DNA of 64,000 nt. It comes from JAAUTG01 sp964458705 (lineage in GTDB: Bacteria > Bacteroidota > Bacteroidia > Chitinophagales > Saprospiraceae). A program made the translations under genes and the position numbers. The notes under the pieces are model-generated. The model was not told the origin of the DNA, searched no databases, and was given only the letters and a program-made list of their open reading frames with translations. Each line of letters starts with the position of its first letter. Within the stretch, counting starts at the first letter, position 1. Below are positions 25,239 through 34,090 of this stretch, piece by piece. The stretch is taken from the NCBI GenBank assembly GCA_964458705.1, contig CAYWKD010000007.1:29334-93333 (forward strand), written 5' to 3'.

Positions 25239-27080
25239 CTACATACGCTCTGGCATTTCAATACCCAATAATCCCATTGCAGCCGCTAGTACGTCCGCTA
25301 TCACAGCACTCAGCTCTAGTCGAAAATGCTTAGCGGCGGTAGATTGTGCTTTTAAGATGGAGTAGTCGTGGTAGAATTTATGGAATTGCTTTGCCAAATC
25401 GTAGCAGTAATTTGCAATCTCGGATGGATCGTAGTTCTCAGCCGCTGTTTTTACAACTTCTGGATAGTTATATACCTTGCTCAATAGGTCTTTTTCAGCC
25501 GCCTCAATTGTTTTGTACTTAGAGTAGTCTAGTGTTTGTTTGCCTGCTTTTTTAAGAATAGATTGGATACGTACATAAGCATTTTGGACATACGGTCCAG
25601 TTTGCCCTTGCATATCTACTGATTCCTTTGGATCAAAGGTCATCCGCTTTTTAGGTTGTACTTTGATAATAAAGAATTTCAAAGCCGCTAACCCGATTTT
25701 TCGAATGATCTCTTCTTTTCTTTCCGCTGAAAGATCATCTAACTCTCCCCGCTCTTCCACATTTTTACGTGCCTCTTCGATCACTTCATTCATCAGGTCA
25801 TCTGCATCTACTACTGTCCCTTCGCGGCTTTTCATTTTTCCTGTCGGCAAGTCCACCATACCATAGGATAGGTGATGCAAACCTTCTGCATAAGGAGCTT
25901 TTAAGCGTTTCATGATTTCAAAAAGCACCTGAAAGTGATAGTTCTGTTCATCTGCTACGGTATAGACCATTCGACTGGCTTTAAAGTCTTCATATCTCAA
26001 TTGAGCTGTACCAATATCTTGCGTCATGTAAACCGAAGTGCCGTCGCTTCGTAACACGATTTTATGATCGAGTTTAGCGTCTGTCAGATCAATCCAAACT
26101 GAGCCATCTTCTTTTTGGTAGAATGTGCCATCTGCTAGTCCTTGCTCCACACTTTCCTTTCCTAATAAATAGGTTTCTGATTCGTAGTATAATTTATCGA
26201 AATGGACGCCCATCTGTTCATAAGTTGCATTGAATCCCTGATAGACCCAGCCATTCATTTGCTTCCACAGATTGTGAATGCCGAGATTGTTAGCTTCCCA
26301 TTGCAGTAACATTTGTCGAGCTTCTGCCCCTAGTTGGCTGTACTCGTTGAAGTAGGTATTTTTATATGTTTTAAAGAAATCTGCTTCGTCTTGATCTTTT
26401 TTGTGTTTACTTTCATAGATTGCTTTGGCTTCGCTGGTTTGTTGCCATAGTTTATATTCTTCCTGAAATTTTTGTTCAAAAAGCACATAGTATTTACCGA
26501 CAAAGTGATCGCTCTTCATACCGCTAGATGTAGGCGTTTCTCCCATTCCGAAGTTGCGCCAAGCCAGCATACTTTTACAAATGGCAATTCCACGATCGTT
26601 GATAATTTGGACTTTTACAACATCATAGCCTGCGGCATCTAAAATTTGCGAGCAAGACCAACCTAAAAGTATGTTACGAATGTGACCTAGATGCAATGGC
26701 TTGTTTGTATTTGGCGAAGAAAATTCTACCATTACTTTTTCCTGCTTTCTAGGTAAGCGCCCATAGTGCTGGTCAGAAGCTGCTCGAGTAAGAAACTGTA
26801 GCCAAAAATCATCACTGATCACCAAGTTCAAAAATCCTTTTATTACATTAAAATCCGTAACTTCTGCTACATTATCCTTTAGGTACTGCCCCAATTCTTG
26901 ACCGATTTCGTCAGGTTTTTTTTTGGCCACCTTTGTGAACGGGAAGACAACCACGGTGTAGTCGCCCTCAAATTCTTTTCTAGTGGGATTAATCGTTATT
27001 TTTTCTGCTTGAAAATCAATATTGTACAGTGCTTTTACGCCTGCTGCTACTCCTGTCTGTATGATAGTATAAATATCCAT
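25239..27080 (-). CDS. argS: arginine--tRNA ligase
   Basis: Class I aminoacyl-tRNA synthetase that charges tRNA-Arg. The 613-aa length is typical for Bacteroidota ArgS. An ArgS N-terminal additional domain covers about 1-100. The HIGH motif appears as HLGH after SSPNTNKPL near 125, the KMSKS region as GKMKSREGT near 418, and a C-terminal DALR anticodon-binding domain starts near 488 (QNAYVRIQS) and ends GIEMPERM. A perfect AAGGAGG sits only 3-4 nt before the ATG, unusual for this phylum. Divergent spacer of about 125 bp to coaD. Confidence 0.97.
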   Translation of the reverse strand: MDIYTIIQTGVAAGVKALYNIDFQAEKITINPTRKEFEGDYTVVVFPFTKVAKKKPDEIGQELGQYLKDNVAEVTDFNVIKGFLNLVISDDFWLQFLTRAASDQHYGRLPRKQEKVMVEFSSPNTNKPLHLGHIRNILLGWSCSQILDAAGYDVVKVQIINDRGIAICKSMLAWRNFGMGETPTSSGMKSDHFVGKYYVLFEQKFQEEYKLWQQTSEAKAIYESKHKKDQDEADFFKTYKNTYFNEYSQLGAEARQMLLQWEANNLGIHNLWKQMNGWVYQGFNATYEQMGVHFDKLYYESETYLLGKESVEQGLADGTFYQKEDGSVWIDLTDAKLDHKIVLRSDGTSVYMTQDIGTAQLRYEDFKASRMVYTVADEQNYHFQVLFEIMKRLKAPYAEGLHHLSYGMVDLPTGKMKSREGTVVDADDLMNEVIEEARKNVEERGELDDLSAERKEEIIRKIGLAALKFFIIKVQPKKRMTFDPKESVDMQGQTGPYVQNAYVRIQSILKKAGKQTLDYSKYKTIEAAEKDLLSKVYNYPEVVKTAAENYDPSEIANYCYDLAKQFHKFYHDYSILKAQSTAAKHFRLELSAVIADVLAAAMGLLGIEMPERM

Positions 27081-27205
27081 TCGCCTCCTTATGTATTGAT
27101 TTGAGTGAAACTACTCCTTGAAATCATCGCAAAAGTAATATTAAAGTTTAAGAAAAAAGTTCGATACAGCAAGAACAGAACACGATCTTCTTTCACGGCT
27201 ATGTG

Positions 27206-27694
27206 TTATGCTAAGTCAAATCGGTCGAATTTTAAGTAGTCTAGGTTGACTTGCGGTGGCAAAAAGCTGGAGGTATCACCACCACCTTTTATGATTTCTC
27301 TCACAATCGTAGAGCTAATGTGTGAATAACCGGGTTGAGCAATCAAAAAAATAGTTTCTAAACCACCACCGATATTATTGTTTAGCTGTGAAATAGTTTT
27401 TTCGTAATCAAAGTCAGAGGCGTTTCTAAGTCCTCTTAATAAAAAATCTGCACCAATGTTCTTACAATAATGAGCCGTCAATCGCTTGAAGCTGTCTACT
27501 TCTACGCCTTTTTCATCCGCAAAAACAACGTTCAACCACTCTAGTCTTTGCTCTAGTGAGAAGAGATATTTCTTCTGTGAGTTGATTCCAATGGCAACAA
27601 TAATCTTATCAAATAAGGGTAGTGCACGCTTGACTATATCAACGTGACCAACGGTAATGGGATCAAAAGAACCGGGGAAAACTGCTATTTTCAT
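27206..27694 (-). CDS. coaD: phosphopantetheine adenylyltransferase
   Basis: CoaD transfers AMP from ATP to 4'-phosphopantetheine, the fourth step of coenzyme A synthesis. The 162-aa protein shows the nucleotidyltransferase motif PGSFDPITVGH at 8-18 and the ISSTIVRE motif near 129. Length and both motifs are canonical. The gene has its own ATG at 27694 and is divergent from rpmI. Confidence 0.96.
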   Translation of the reverse strand: MKIAVFPGSFDPITVGHVDIVKRALPLFDKIIVAIGINSQKKYLFSLEQRLEWLNVVFADEKGVEVDSFKRLTAHYCKNIGADFLLRGLRNASDFDYEKTISQLNNNIGGGLETIFLIAQPGYSHISSTIVREIIKGGGDTSSFLPPQVNLDYLKFDRFDLA

Positions 27695-27855
27695 ATTTTA
27701 TTTGTTGGATATTTAAATACCAAATAATGCTTTAAAATCTTGATCTCTAGTCAATTTTTCAGGAACATTCTTCACCAAAATATTAGAAAGATAAGATATT
27801 CACTTTCAAACACTAGGGATCGGCTATCTGATTTTAAAATAAAAGTTACATAAAA

Positions 27856-27885
27856 TTGCTTTTCAAATAGATAAATGTATCTTTG
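27856..27885 (+). promoter_or_regulatory. Bacteroidota promoter for rpmI-rplT
   Basis: TTG at 27856-27858 and TATCTTTG at 27878-27885, with 19 bp between, fit the -33/-7 promoter consensus of this phylum. The predicted start lies about 20 nt before the rpmI ATG, which leaves no room for an upstream infC or a long L20 leader. Confidence 0.65.
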
Positions 27886-27911
27886 CCAACCATTTGAAAA
27901 AATAGAGGAAT

Positions 27912-28109
27912 ATGCCAAAGACTAAGACTCACTCCAGTGCAAAAAAGCGTTTTAAGCTCACTGGAAAAGGTAAGGTAAAGCGTTTTCAAGCGGGTAAGCG
28001 TCACATGATGCGTAAGAAAAGTAAGCGAGCATTGAACCGCTTATCTGGTTCTGCCATCGTACATGAAGCAGATGAAAAGCGCGTAAAACGTTTATTAGGA
28101 ATTAATTAG
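27912..28109 (+). CDS. rpmI: 50S ribosomal protein L35
   Basis: 65-aa bL35, highly basic, starting MPKTKTHSSAKKRF and ending RVKRLLGIN as in the family. It is a large-subunit assembly protein. It is transcribed with rplT 116 bp downstream from the TTG-TATCTTTG promoter. The usual upstream infC gene is missing here. Confidence 0.97.
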   Translation: MPKTKTHSSAKKRFKLTGKGKVKRFQAGKRHMMRKKSKRALNRLSGSAIVHEADEKRVKRLLGIN

Positions 28110-28225
28110 ACATTATTTTTTAACGAGAATACAGGTTAAGGTACTTATAAATTGCAAAGTTCACTAGACTAGGTTGTGCTTTCGCAAGAAAAAAGTCTCT
28201 GTATTGTACTAAAAATCAATTTAAT

Positions 28226-28579
28226 ATGCCTCGTTCGGTCAATCATGTAGCGTCTAGGAGAAGGCGCAAAAAAATTCTAAAAGCAGCAAGAGGTTATTTT
28301 GGTGCAAGAAGTAAGGTTTATACGGTGGCTAAGAATGCTCTTCAAAAAGGATTGCAATACGCCTACCGAGATCGCAAAAACAAGAAACGTGCTTTCAGGA
28401 GATTGTGGATAGCTAGAATCAATGCTGCATCAAGAATGTATGGATTGAGCTATTCAAAGTTTATTTATCTACTGAAAGAAAAAAATGTAGGACTAAATCG
28501 TAAAGTTCTGGCTGATTTAGCTATGAATCATCCTAATACGTTCAAAGCTATAGTTGAGGATGTGAAAGGCAAGGATTGA
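28226..28579 (+). CDS. rplT: 50S ribosomal protein L20
   Basis: 117-aa bL20. It binds 23S rRNA early in large-subunit assembly and in many bacteria represses its own operon. Family motifs include HVASRRRRKKILKAARGY near 7, KALQYAYRDRK-like near 45 and LNRKVLADLA near 90. It ends with a strong terminator. In E. coli, autoregulation acts in a long infC leader; the short leader here means any control must use the 116-bp rpmI-rplT spacer. Confidence 0.97.
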   Translation: MPRSVNHVASRRRRKKILKAARGYFGARSKVYTVAKNALQKGLQYAYRDRKNKKRAFRRLWIARINAASRMYGLSYSKFIYLLKEKNVGLNRKVLADLAMNHPNTFKAIVEDVKGKD

Positions 28580-28598
28580 GTTTTAGTTAAGGAATAAG

Positions 28599-28635
28599 AG
28601 TCCTGTCAAGTTGATAAAATTTGACAGGACTTTTT
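28599..28635 (+). terminator. intrinsic terminator of rpmI-rplT
   Basis: An 11-bp perfect stem (28599-28609 with 28621-28631), an 11-nt loop, and a TTTTT run at 28631-28635. It lies 20 bp past the rplT stop and just before the convergent 28638 gene. Confidence 0.85.
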
Positions 28636-28637
28636 GT

Positions 28638-29468
28638 TCAGAAATTTAATAAAGCCAAACCAATATTAATAGGTGTTAGCTCAGGTCCGCGATCGTCTTT
28701 AAATAATGGCACTAGCGAACATTGAGCGTAAACACTTATTGGCCCTATGCCAATTCTTCCCTCTAAGCCGTAGCGAAAATTATTCAAATTAAAATCATCT
28801 TTTATTTTGGTCTTGTTTCCTCCGTCCGTCTTTAGTTTTTGTCTAGAGCCAATCATCAGTCCTGCATAACCACCACCACTTACGAAAAATTTGCTTCGAT
28901 CATCAGAGATGGTCAGCATCAAGGGAATTTCTATAAATGTTGTACGAAGATTATTTTTTTTGTAATCTCCTTCAAGCGGTTCGGTTTCAAATGTAGAGGC
29001 TTTTTCATCAATCAAAAAGTTGTTTGCAAATCTATACTGCATCCAAGATAAGCTAAGTCCATATTCTAAACTCACATTTCTCTTAATGAAGTACAATCGA
29101 TTTCTAATCAAATGCCAATTAATATTAATGGAACGTCCGTAAAGTAAATCAAGTTCGCTCAATTCTTCAGGTAAGTTAAAATTATCATCAAAAAGATAGC
29201 CACTTGTACCAATATCCAACATTCCTATTCTTACGTCATTGGAGCAGAAGGACTTGTCCCTAGAATCATCATCATCGTCCTCCCAGTCAAATTCCCAGTC
29301 GCTGTCTTCCACTTCCTCTTCTATTTCCTCTTCCACTTGATTTTCAATTTCCACTTTTTCTTCTACGATTACTTTTTGGACTGTATCCACTTTTGTTGTG
29401 TCTGTTTGTGCATTTAAGCTAACTCCGAAGAGAAGCCATACCATGCAGAAAAAAATGATGTTTTTCAT
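28638..29468 (-). CDS. predicted outer-membrane beta-barrel protein
   Basis: 276-aa protein with a signal peptide of about 20 residues (SLNAQ). A very acidic stretch follows (about 35-70, many Glu/Asp). The rest alternates beta-strand-like segments (WHLIRNRLYFI, LEYGLSLSWMQYRF, FFVSGGGYAGLMIG) and ends with a terminal phenylalanine, as for outer-membrane barrels. No enzyme motif. It is the last gene after the ECF sigma and anti-sigma genes on the same strand, so it may be a target or part of an envelope-stress unit. Confidence 0.75.
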   Translation of the reverse strand: MKNIIFFCMVWLLFGVSLNAQTDTTKVDTVQKVIVEEKVEIENQVEEEIEEEVEDSDWEFDWEDDDDDSRDKSFCSNDVRIGMLDIGTSGYLFDDNFNLPEELSELDLLYGRSININWHLIRNRLYFIKRNVSLEYGLSLSWMQYRFANNFLIDEKASTFETEPLEGDYKKNNLRTTFIEIPLMLTISDDRSKFFVSGGGYAGLMIGSRQKLKTDGGNKTKIKDDFNLNNFRYGLEGRIGIGPISVYAQCSLVPLFKDDRGPELTPINIGLALLNF

Positions 29469-29559
29469 AAATAAGTTGTTTTATTTCTTCTCTTTGCTTA
29501 CAGCTGAGAGAAGTAGATTCTAAATTTTACAAATGTTTAAATTAGTGAGAATCGCCTCA

Positions 29560-30417
29560 TTAGTCATCTACTAAATGTGCGAAATAGTTTGGAATTAATG
29601 CTTCTACTGTAACGCCTTCCAATGGCAGTTTTCCCAAGTATTGCTTAAGATTTGATAAATGTATTTTACCTTTTGCTTCCATAGCACTAGCATTTGCAGA
29701 AATCCGCAAGCTTTCACTACTGCTAGGTTGTAATGCTTCTAGTGGCTTTGGAGGTAAAGTAGCTACACTACTGAATTTTTCAGTAGCATTTATATCTGCA
29801 ATTGATTCAGCAGTGAATTCAGTTAAAAGCGTCTCTTTTTTTGATAATGTTATTATTGGCTCTACTGCTACAAAGTTTTGTGATCCCTCTGGAAATTTAG
29901 TGACAGATGACGGCTTAGTTGAAGCAATTTGACGTTTTACAGGTTGTTCTGTTGGTTGATGCTGAGTAGAGGCTTCACTTTCTAAATTAGTCATGCTGTC
30001 TTTTTGATCCTCCAACGTTTCTAATGGCTCGTAGAATGAGGAACTACTGGCTTCTTCAACAGTTTTGTTCTCGGCGAAGCTGTTGAATAGTCGCTGATTA
30101 GCACTAAAATAACCTGCTAAATATCCAATTAATAGAATAGCAAGAGCAGCAGCAATGCTTCCCACTCTATACCATAATTTACTATTCATTCCTATCAATT
30201 TCACTTTTCCCTCCTCTTGAAGGAGTAACTCTTTGTGATCGAATACAATGGACTCATCAGGTACAAAAGTTGGTGCATCTCTGAGAGCCTCTATTTCACT
30301 TGCAATCAACGGATTGGCAGTGAGGAAAGCGCGCATCGCTTTTGTCTGATTGTCTGGAAGATTATTCTCCAAATAGTCGAGCGCAAACGCTTCGTAATTG
30401 GATTTGTTGATAGTCAT
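29560..30417 (-). CDS. probable anti-sigma factor
   Basis: 285-aa protein with a cytoplasmic N-terminus (about 1-83, starting with NYEAFALDYLENNL, a pattern seen in Bacteroidota anti-sigma proteins), one membrane segment at about 84-104, and a long Ser/Thr/Pro/Glu-rich periplasmic part. It begins 1 bp after the ECF sigma gene stop. No zinc-binding HxxxCxxC motif is seen, so it is not a classic ZAS anti-sigma. The role rests mostly on operon position and topology. Confidence 0.7.
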   Translation of the reverse strand: MTINKSNYEAFALDYLENNLPDNQTKAMRAFLTANPLIASEIEALRDAPTFVPDESIVFDHKELLLQEEGKVKLIGMNSKLWYRVGSIAAALAILLIGYLAGYFSANQRLFNSFAENKTVEEASSSSFYEPLETLEDQKDSMTNLESEASTQHQPTEQPVKRQIASTKPSSVTKFPEGSQNFVAVEPIITLSKKETLLTEFTAESIADINATEKFSSVATLPPKPLEALQPSSSESLRISANASAMEAKGKIHLSNLKQYLGKLPLEGVTVEALIPNYFAHLVDD

Positions 30418-30418
30418 A

Positions 30419-30904
30419 TTATACGGCTTTATCTAAGCGATTAATTGCTAGTTGTAATTTTTTTCTTGCCCTGAATAGATAAACTTTCACTTGCGAAAGA
30501 GATAGTTCTGTCATTTCTGCAATTTCCTCGTAGCTGTATCCCTCATAATCTCGCAGCAGCACTAGCGATCTTTGTATCGGACTAAGATTAGCTAAACTCT
30601 TATCCATTAAGTCCCTGGCCTCTAGCTGATCGGTGAATTCACCACCTGGTCTTTCTGGCATATTTTGATAGGTGTGCACAAATTTTCGTTTGCGAATCAA
30701 ATCTATCATGGTGTTGTGTGCAATAGAAAATAAGTAGGATTTTGACTTTTCTACATTCACTACTTCTCTTTTTAGCCATAACTTTTCAAACGATTGTTGG
30801 ATAACATCTTCAGCATCTGCACGATTTGTTAAACTTTTCAGGACAAATCGAAACACAGCATCTGAATTGAGTCTTACGCAACTGTTATATTCTTGAGTGG
30901 TCAT
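30419..30904 (-). CDS. ECF RNA polymerase sigma factor
   Basis: 161-aa sigma-70 of the ECF group. Region 2 covers about 10-75, with AEDVIQQSFEKLW and LFSIAHNTMIDLIRK. Region 4 covers about 105-155, with RSLVLLRDYEGYSYEEIAEM and QVKVYLFRARKKL. The frame extends to a TTG at 30910; the ATG at 30904 (MTTQEYNS) is chosen. It precedes the anti-sigma and outer-membrane genes on the same strand. Such units commonly control envelope functions. Confidence 0.92.
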   Translation of the reverse strand: MTTQEYNSCVRLNSDAVFRFVLKSLTNRADAEDVIQQSFEKLWLKREVVNVEKSKSYLFSIAHNTMIDLIRKRKFVHTYQNMPERPGGEFTDQLEARDLMDKSLANLSPIQRSLVLLRDYEGYSYEEIAEMTELSLSQVKVYLFRARKKLQLAINRLDKAV

Positions 30905-31106
30905 AGGCAATCAAAAAGAGTAAGTTTATCCATTATTCGTCAGTAGTACGATTTAGATATTTGGAAAGTTACAGCTTAGATTTTTTTCTACCCAATCACT
31001 TAATCTTATTGGTAACGTTGTTTATCGCTATTGTTCTTTGATGATGTTGTAAATTGCAGGTGATAATATTTCAATTTCAGATTAATCCTAAGCAAATAAA
31101 ATAGGT

Positions 31107-31583
31107 ATGTCAAAGCAATTTACACATCTGGACGCTGCTGATAATCCTTCTATGGTTGATATTGGCGAAAAAAAAGTTACTAAGCGAATAGCAACAGCAC
31201 GTTCTACTGTCATTTTAACAGATGAAATACTAACATTGCTCGAAGGCGATGAAATTCAGACAAAGAAAGGTCCAGTTTTCCAGACAGCTATTATTGCAGG
31301 AGTAATGGCTGCAAAGAAAACAAGTGAGTTGATACCGCTTTGTCATCCTTTGGCCTTAGATAACTGTAAAGTGAAGATTGAACTTAATGAACGGTGCGAA
31401 GTCGTGATTGACTGTACTGCCAAGATAACGGGAAAAACAGGTGTAGAAATGGAGGCACTCACAGGCGCAACAGTTGCAGCACTCACTATTTATGATATGT
31501 GTAAAGCCTTTTCACACGACATCATTATAAAAGAGACAAGACTTATGGCAAAATCTGGCGGTAAGGAGGATTTTGAGCGATAG
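31107..31583 (+). CDS. moaC: cyclic pyranopterin monophosphate synthase
   Basis: MoaC, 158 aa, catalyses formation of cyclic pyranopterin monophosphate in molybdenum cofactor synthesis, acting after MoaA. Signature motifs: KTSELIPLCHPL near 71, EALTGATVAALTIYDMCKA near 112, and the C-terminal KSGGKEDF. No other moa, mog or moe gene is in the window, so the pathway must be encoded elsewhere. It stands alone, 188 bp before groES. Confidence 0.96.
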   Translation: MSKQFTHLDAADNPSMVDIGEKKVTKRIATARSTVILTDEILTLLEGDEIQTKKGPVFQTAIIAGVMAAKKTSELIPLCHPLALDNCKVKIELNERCEVVIDCTAKITGKTGVEMEALTGATVAALTIYDMCKAFSHDIIIKETRLMAKSGGKEDFER

Positions 31584-31674
31584 CTACTAATTAATATTGT
31601 CAAATTGGCACCTATTTATTTTTTATTTTTTCTAATGACAACTAGAGGCTGCAATAATGACAGTTCAGCACGAT

Positions 31675-31690
31675 TGGCACATTGTATGCT
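31675..31690 (+). promoter_or_regulatory. sigma54-like -24/-12 promoter upstream of groESL
   Basis: TGGCAC at 31675-31680, then 5 nt, then ATGCT. The GG and GC dinucleotides are separated by exactly 10 nt, as sigma54 promoters need (consensus TGGCAC-N5-TTGCW). Predicted start is about 70 bp before the groES ATG. An enhancer-binding activator site was not identified. Confidence 0.45.
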
Positions 31691-31771
31691 ATATTAGTAG
31701 TATGTAAAACGCACAAGGTTTAGAATCTTTAAATTTTATTAATTACTTAAACATATAAAATCAGATCAACG

Positions 31772-32047
31772 ATGATGATGAAGCCTATCAACGACAGAGT
31801 AGTCGTGAAGCCAGCTCCGGCTGACACTAAGACCAAAGGAGGAATTATTATTCCAGACACAGCTAAGGAGAAGCCACAACGTGGTGAAGTAGTAGCAGTT
31901 GGTCCAGGTAAAGAAGGCAACTTAATGAATGTTGCTGCTGGTGACATTGTATTATACGGTAAGTATGCTGGACAAGAATTGAACTACGAAGGTGAGGATT
32001 ATCTTATCATGCGAGAAGATGACATCCTAGTTATCTTGGGAGAATAA
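31772..32047 (+). CDS. groES: co-chaperonin GroES
   Basis: 91-aa GroES cap of the GroEL folding chamber. It shows IKPINDRVVVKP-like N-terminus (KPINDRVVVKPAPAD), the mobile loop TKGGIIIPDTA and the roof loop region YGKYAGQELNYEGEDY. Three ATG codons lie in a row at 31772; any could be used. It is followed by groEL 107 bp downstream and preceded by a sigma54-like promoter. Confidence 0.97.
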   Translation: MMMKPINDRVVVKPAPADTKTKGGIIIPDTAKEKPQRGEVVAVGPGKEGNLMNVAAGDIVLYGKYAGQELNYEGEDYLIMREDDILVILGE

Positions 32048-32154
32048 CGCTCCATTAAGAATTATTTTAGTCTGACTTTAAAAGCCTATTGGCAGTTTAA
32101 ATGTCTGACTGTTAAGCAAAATCATTTTTTCAAAATTAAAAAATAACACTTAAA

Positions 32155-33792
32155 ATGGCTAAAGAAATTAGCTTTAATAGTGATGCAAGAGAGCAACTGA
32201 AAGCAGGTGTTGATGCCCTTGCAAATGCGGTAAAAGTAACGCTTGGTCCTAAGGGACGTAATGTTGTAATTCAAAAGAGCTTTGGTGCGCCAATTGTAAC
32301 AAAGGATGGCGTTACGGTAGCCAAAGAAATTGAGTTGGATGATGCAGTCCAAAATATGGGTGCTCAACTAGTGAAAGAGGTAGCATCTAAAACAGCAGAC
32401 GCAGCAGGTGATGGTACAACAACTGCGACTGTTTTGGCACAAGCTATTATTACAGCAGGTTTGAAAAACGTAACCGCTGGCGCAAATCCAATGGATTTAA
32501 AGCGTGGTATTGATAAAGCAGTAGGTGCTGTGATTGCCAATCTAAGAGAGCAATCTGAAGTAGTCGGTGACGACTTCGATAAAATAAAGCAAGTAGCTTC
32601 AATTTCTGCTAACAACGATAATCAAATTGGTGAGCTAATTGCTGATGCAATGAAGCGTGTTTCCAAAAATGGTGTAATTACTGTTGAGGAAGCAAAAGGA
32701 ACAGATACTCATGTAGAGGAAGTGTTGGGTATGCAATTTGATCGTGGATATTTATCTCCATATTTTGTAACAGATGCAGAGCAAATGATTACAGAATATG
32801 AATCACCTTACATTTTGATTCACGACAAAAAGATCAGTAACATGCAGGATGTGGTGCCGATCTTAGAAAAAGTAGTAGGTGCTGGTGGGTCTTTGCTAAT
32901 TATTGCTGAGGATATCGAGTCTCAAGCACTAGGTGTATTGGTTGTAAACCGTCTGCGTGGTGGTTTGAAAGTAGTAGGTGTGAAAGCTCCAGGCTTTGGC
33001 GATCGTCGTAAAGCTATGTTAGAAGATATTGCCATTTTGACAGGTGGCACAGTAATTTCAGAGGAAAAAGGTTACAAATTAGACCAAACTGAATTATCTG
33101 ATCTCGGTCGTGCTGAGAAAATCACAGTAGATAAAGATAATACAACTATTGTGAATGGTGCTGGGGACAATGACCAAATCAATGCGCGCATTAATCAAAT
33201 CAAGCAACAAATTGAAACAACTACTTCTGACTACGATCGGGAGAAGTTGCAGGAGCGTTTAGCGAAGTTGGCAGGTGGCGTAGCGGTATTGTACGTAGGT
33301 GCGCCAACGGAGGTAGAAATGAAAGAAAAGAAAGATCGTGTAGATGATGCTTTACATGCTACGCGTGCAGCCGTTGAAGAAGGTATTGTAGTAGGTGGTG
33401 GTGTGGCATTAGTTCGTGGAATTGCTGCATTGCAAGGAATGAAAGGAGAAAACGAGGATGAAACCATCGGTATTGATATTGTGAGAAAAGCATTGGAATC
33501 TCCATTGCGTACAATTGCTAATAATGCTGGTGCTGAAGGTAGTGTTGTATTGCAGAGGGTGATAAACTCAAAAGGCAGTACAGGTTATAATGCTCGTACA
33601 GATAAGTTTGAAGACCTAAAGAGTGCTGGTGTTATTGATCCAACTAAAGTAACTAGAATTGCATTAGAAAATGCAGGTTCAATTGCAGGTATGGTATTGA
33701 CGACAGAATGTGTCATCAGTGATAAGCCAGAGCCAGAGTCTTCAATGCCAGCAGGTGGTGGCATGCCAGGTGGTATGGGCGGCATGATGTAA
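32155..33792 (+). CDS. groEL: chaperonin GroEL
   Basis: 545-aa Hsp60 chaperonin, full length. Visible signatures are TLGPKGRNVVIQ near 31, the ATP-binding GDGTTTATVLAQ near 86, and the chaperonin motif AAVEEGIVVGGGVAL near 405. It ends in the flexible GGM-rich tail (MPGGMGGMM). It is the second gene of the groESL operon and ends with an intrinsic terminator. Confidence 0.98.
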   Translation: MAKEISFNSDAREQLKAGVDALANAVKVTLGPKGRNVVIQKSFGAPIVTKDGVTVAKEIELDDAVQNMGAQLVKEVASKTADAAGDGTTTATVLAQAIITAGLKNVTAGANPMDLKRGIDKAVGAVIANLREQSEVVGDDFDKIKQVASISANNDNQIGELIADAMKRVSKNGVITVEEAKGTDTHVEEVLGMQFDRGYLSPYFVTDAEQMITEYESPYILIHDKKISNMQDVVPILEKVVGAGGSLLIIAEDIESQALGVLVVNRLRGGLKVVGVKAPGFGDRRKAMLEDIAILTGGTVISEEKGYKLDQTELSDLGRAEKITVDKDNTTIVNGAGDNDQINARINQIKQQIETTTSDYDREKLQERLAKLAGGVAVLYVGAPTEVEMKEKKDRVDDALHATRAAVEEGIVVGGGVALVRGIAALQGMKGENEDETIGIDIVRKALESPLRTIANNAGAEGSVVLQRVINSKGSTGYNARTDKFEDLKSAGVIDPTKVTRIALENAGSIAGMVLTTECVISDKPEPESSMPAGGGMPGGMGGMM

Positions 33793-34090
33793 GATCCTTT
33801 TTGTTGATTTATCTGTGTCTCTCTTTTGAGAGATATATCTGAAGTCTAATAAAGCCTATCCTGCTTTGGGATAGGCTTTTCTTACAATTAAGCAAATATA
33901 GCTTTGCCTAAACACAGTTTTAATAATGCTGTTTCATCAGTAATTCAATGTAAGCAATATAGATTTAATACTGGTTCTAATAAAATGTAATAGTGGCGAC
34001 AACAAAACCTTTTATTTTACTAGTAAAGAATGATTGTTTTGTACATATTGTGAATATATTTAACATTTTTTCACTAAACACAAGAATATT
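33793..34090. other. intergenic region after groEL
   Basis: 298-bp spacer. Apart from the groEL terminator at 33851-33882 I see only AT-rich sequence with no ORF and no clear promoter for the DUF2911 gene. Confidence 0.4.
33851..33882 (+). terminator. groESL intrinsic terminator
   Basis: An 11-bp perfect stem (33851-33861 with 33869-33879), 7-nt loop TGCTTTG, and T-rich tail. It lies about 60 bp after the groEL stop. Confidence 0.8.

Noticed and set aside
25663..25866. Antisense ORFs inside argS, groEL and other long genes
   Set aside because: They lack independent start signals and families and mirror the codon pattern of the sense gene.
31603..31620. A first TTGGCAC motif upstream of groES as a sigma54 promoter
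   Set aside because: No GC dinucleotide occurs 10 nt after the GG; the copy at 31675 fits and was kept.
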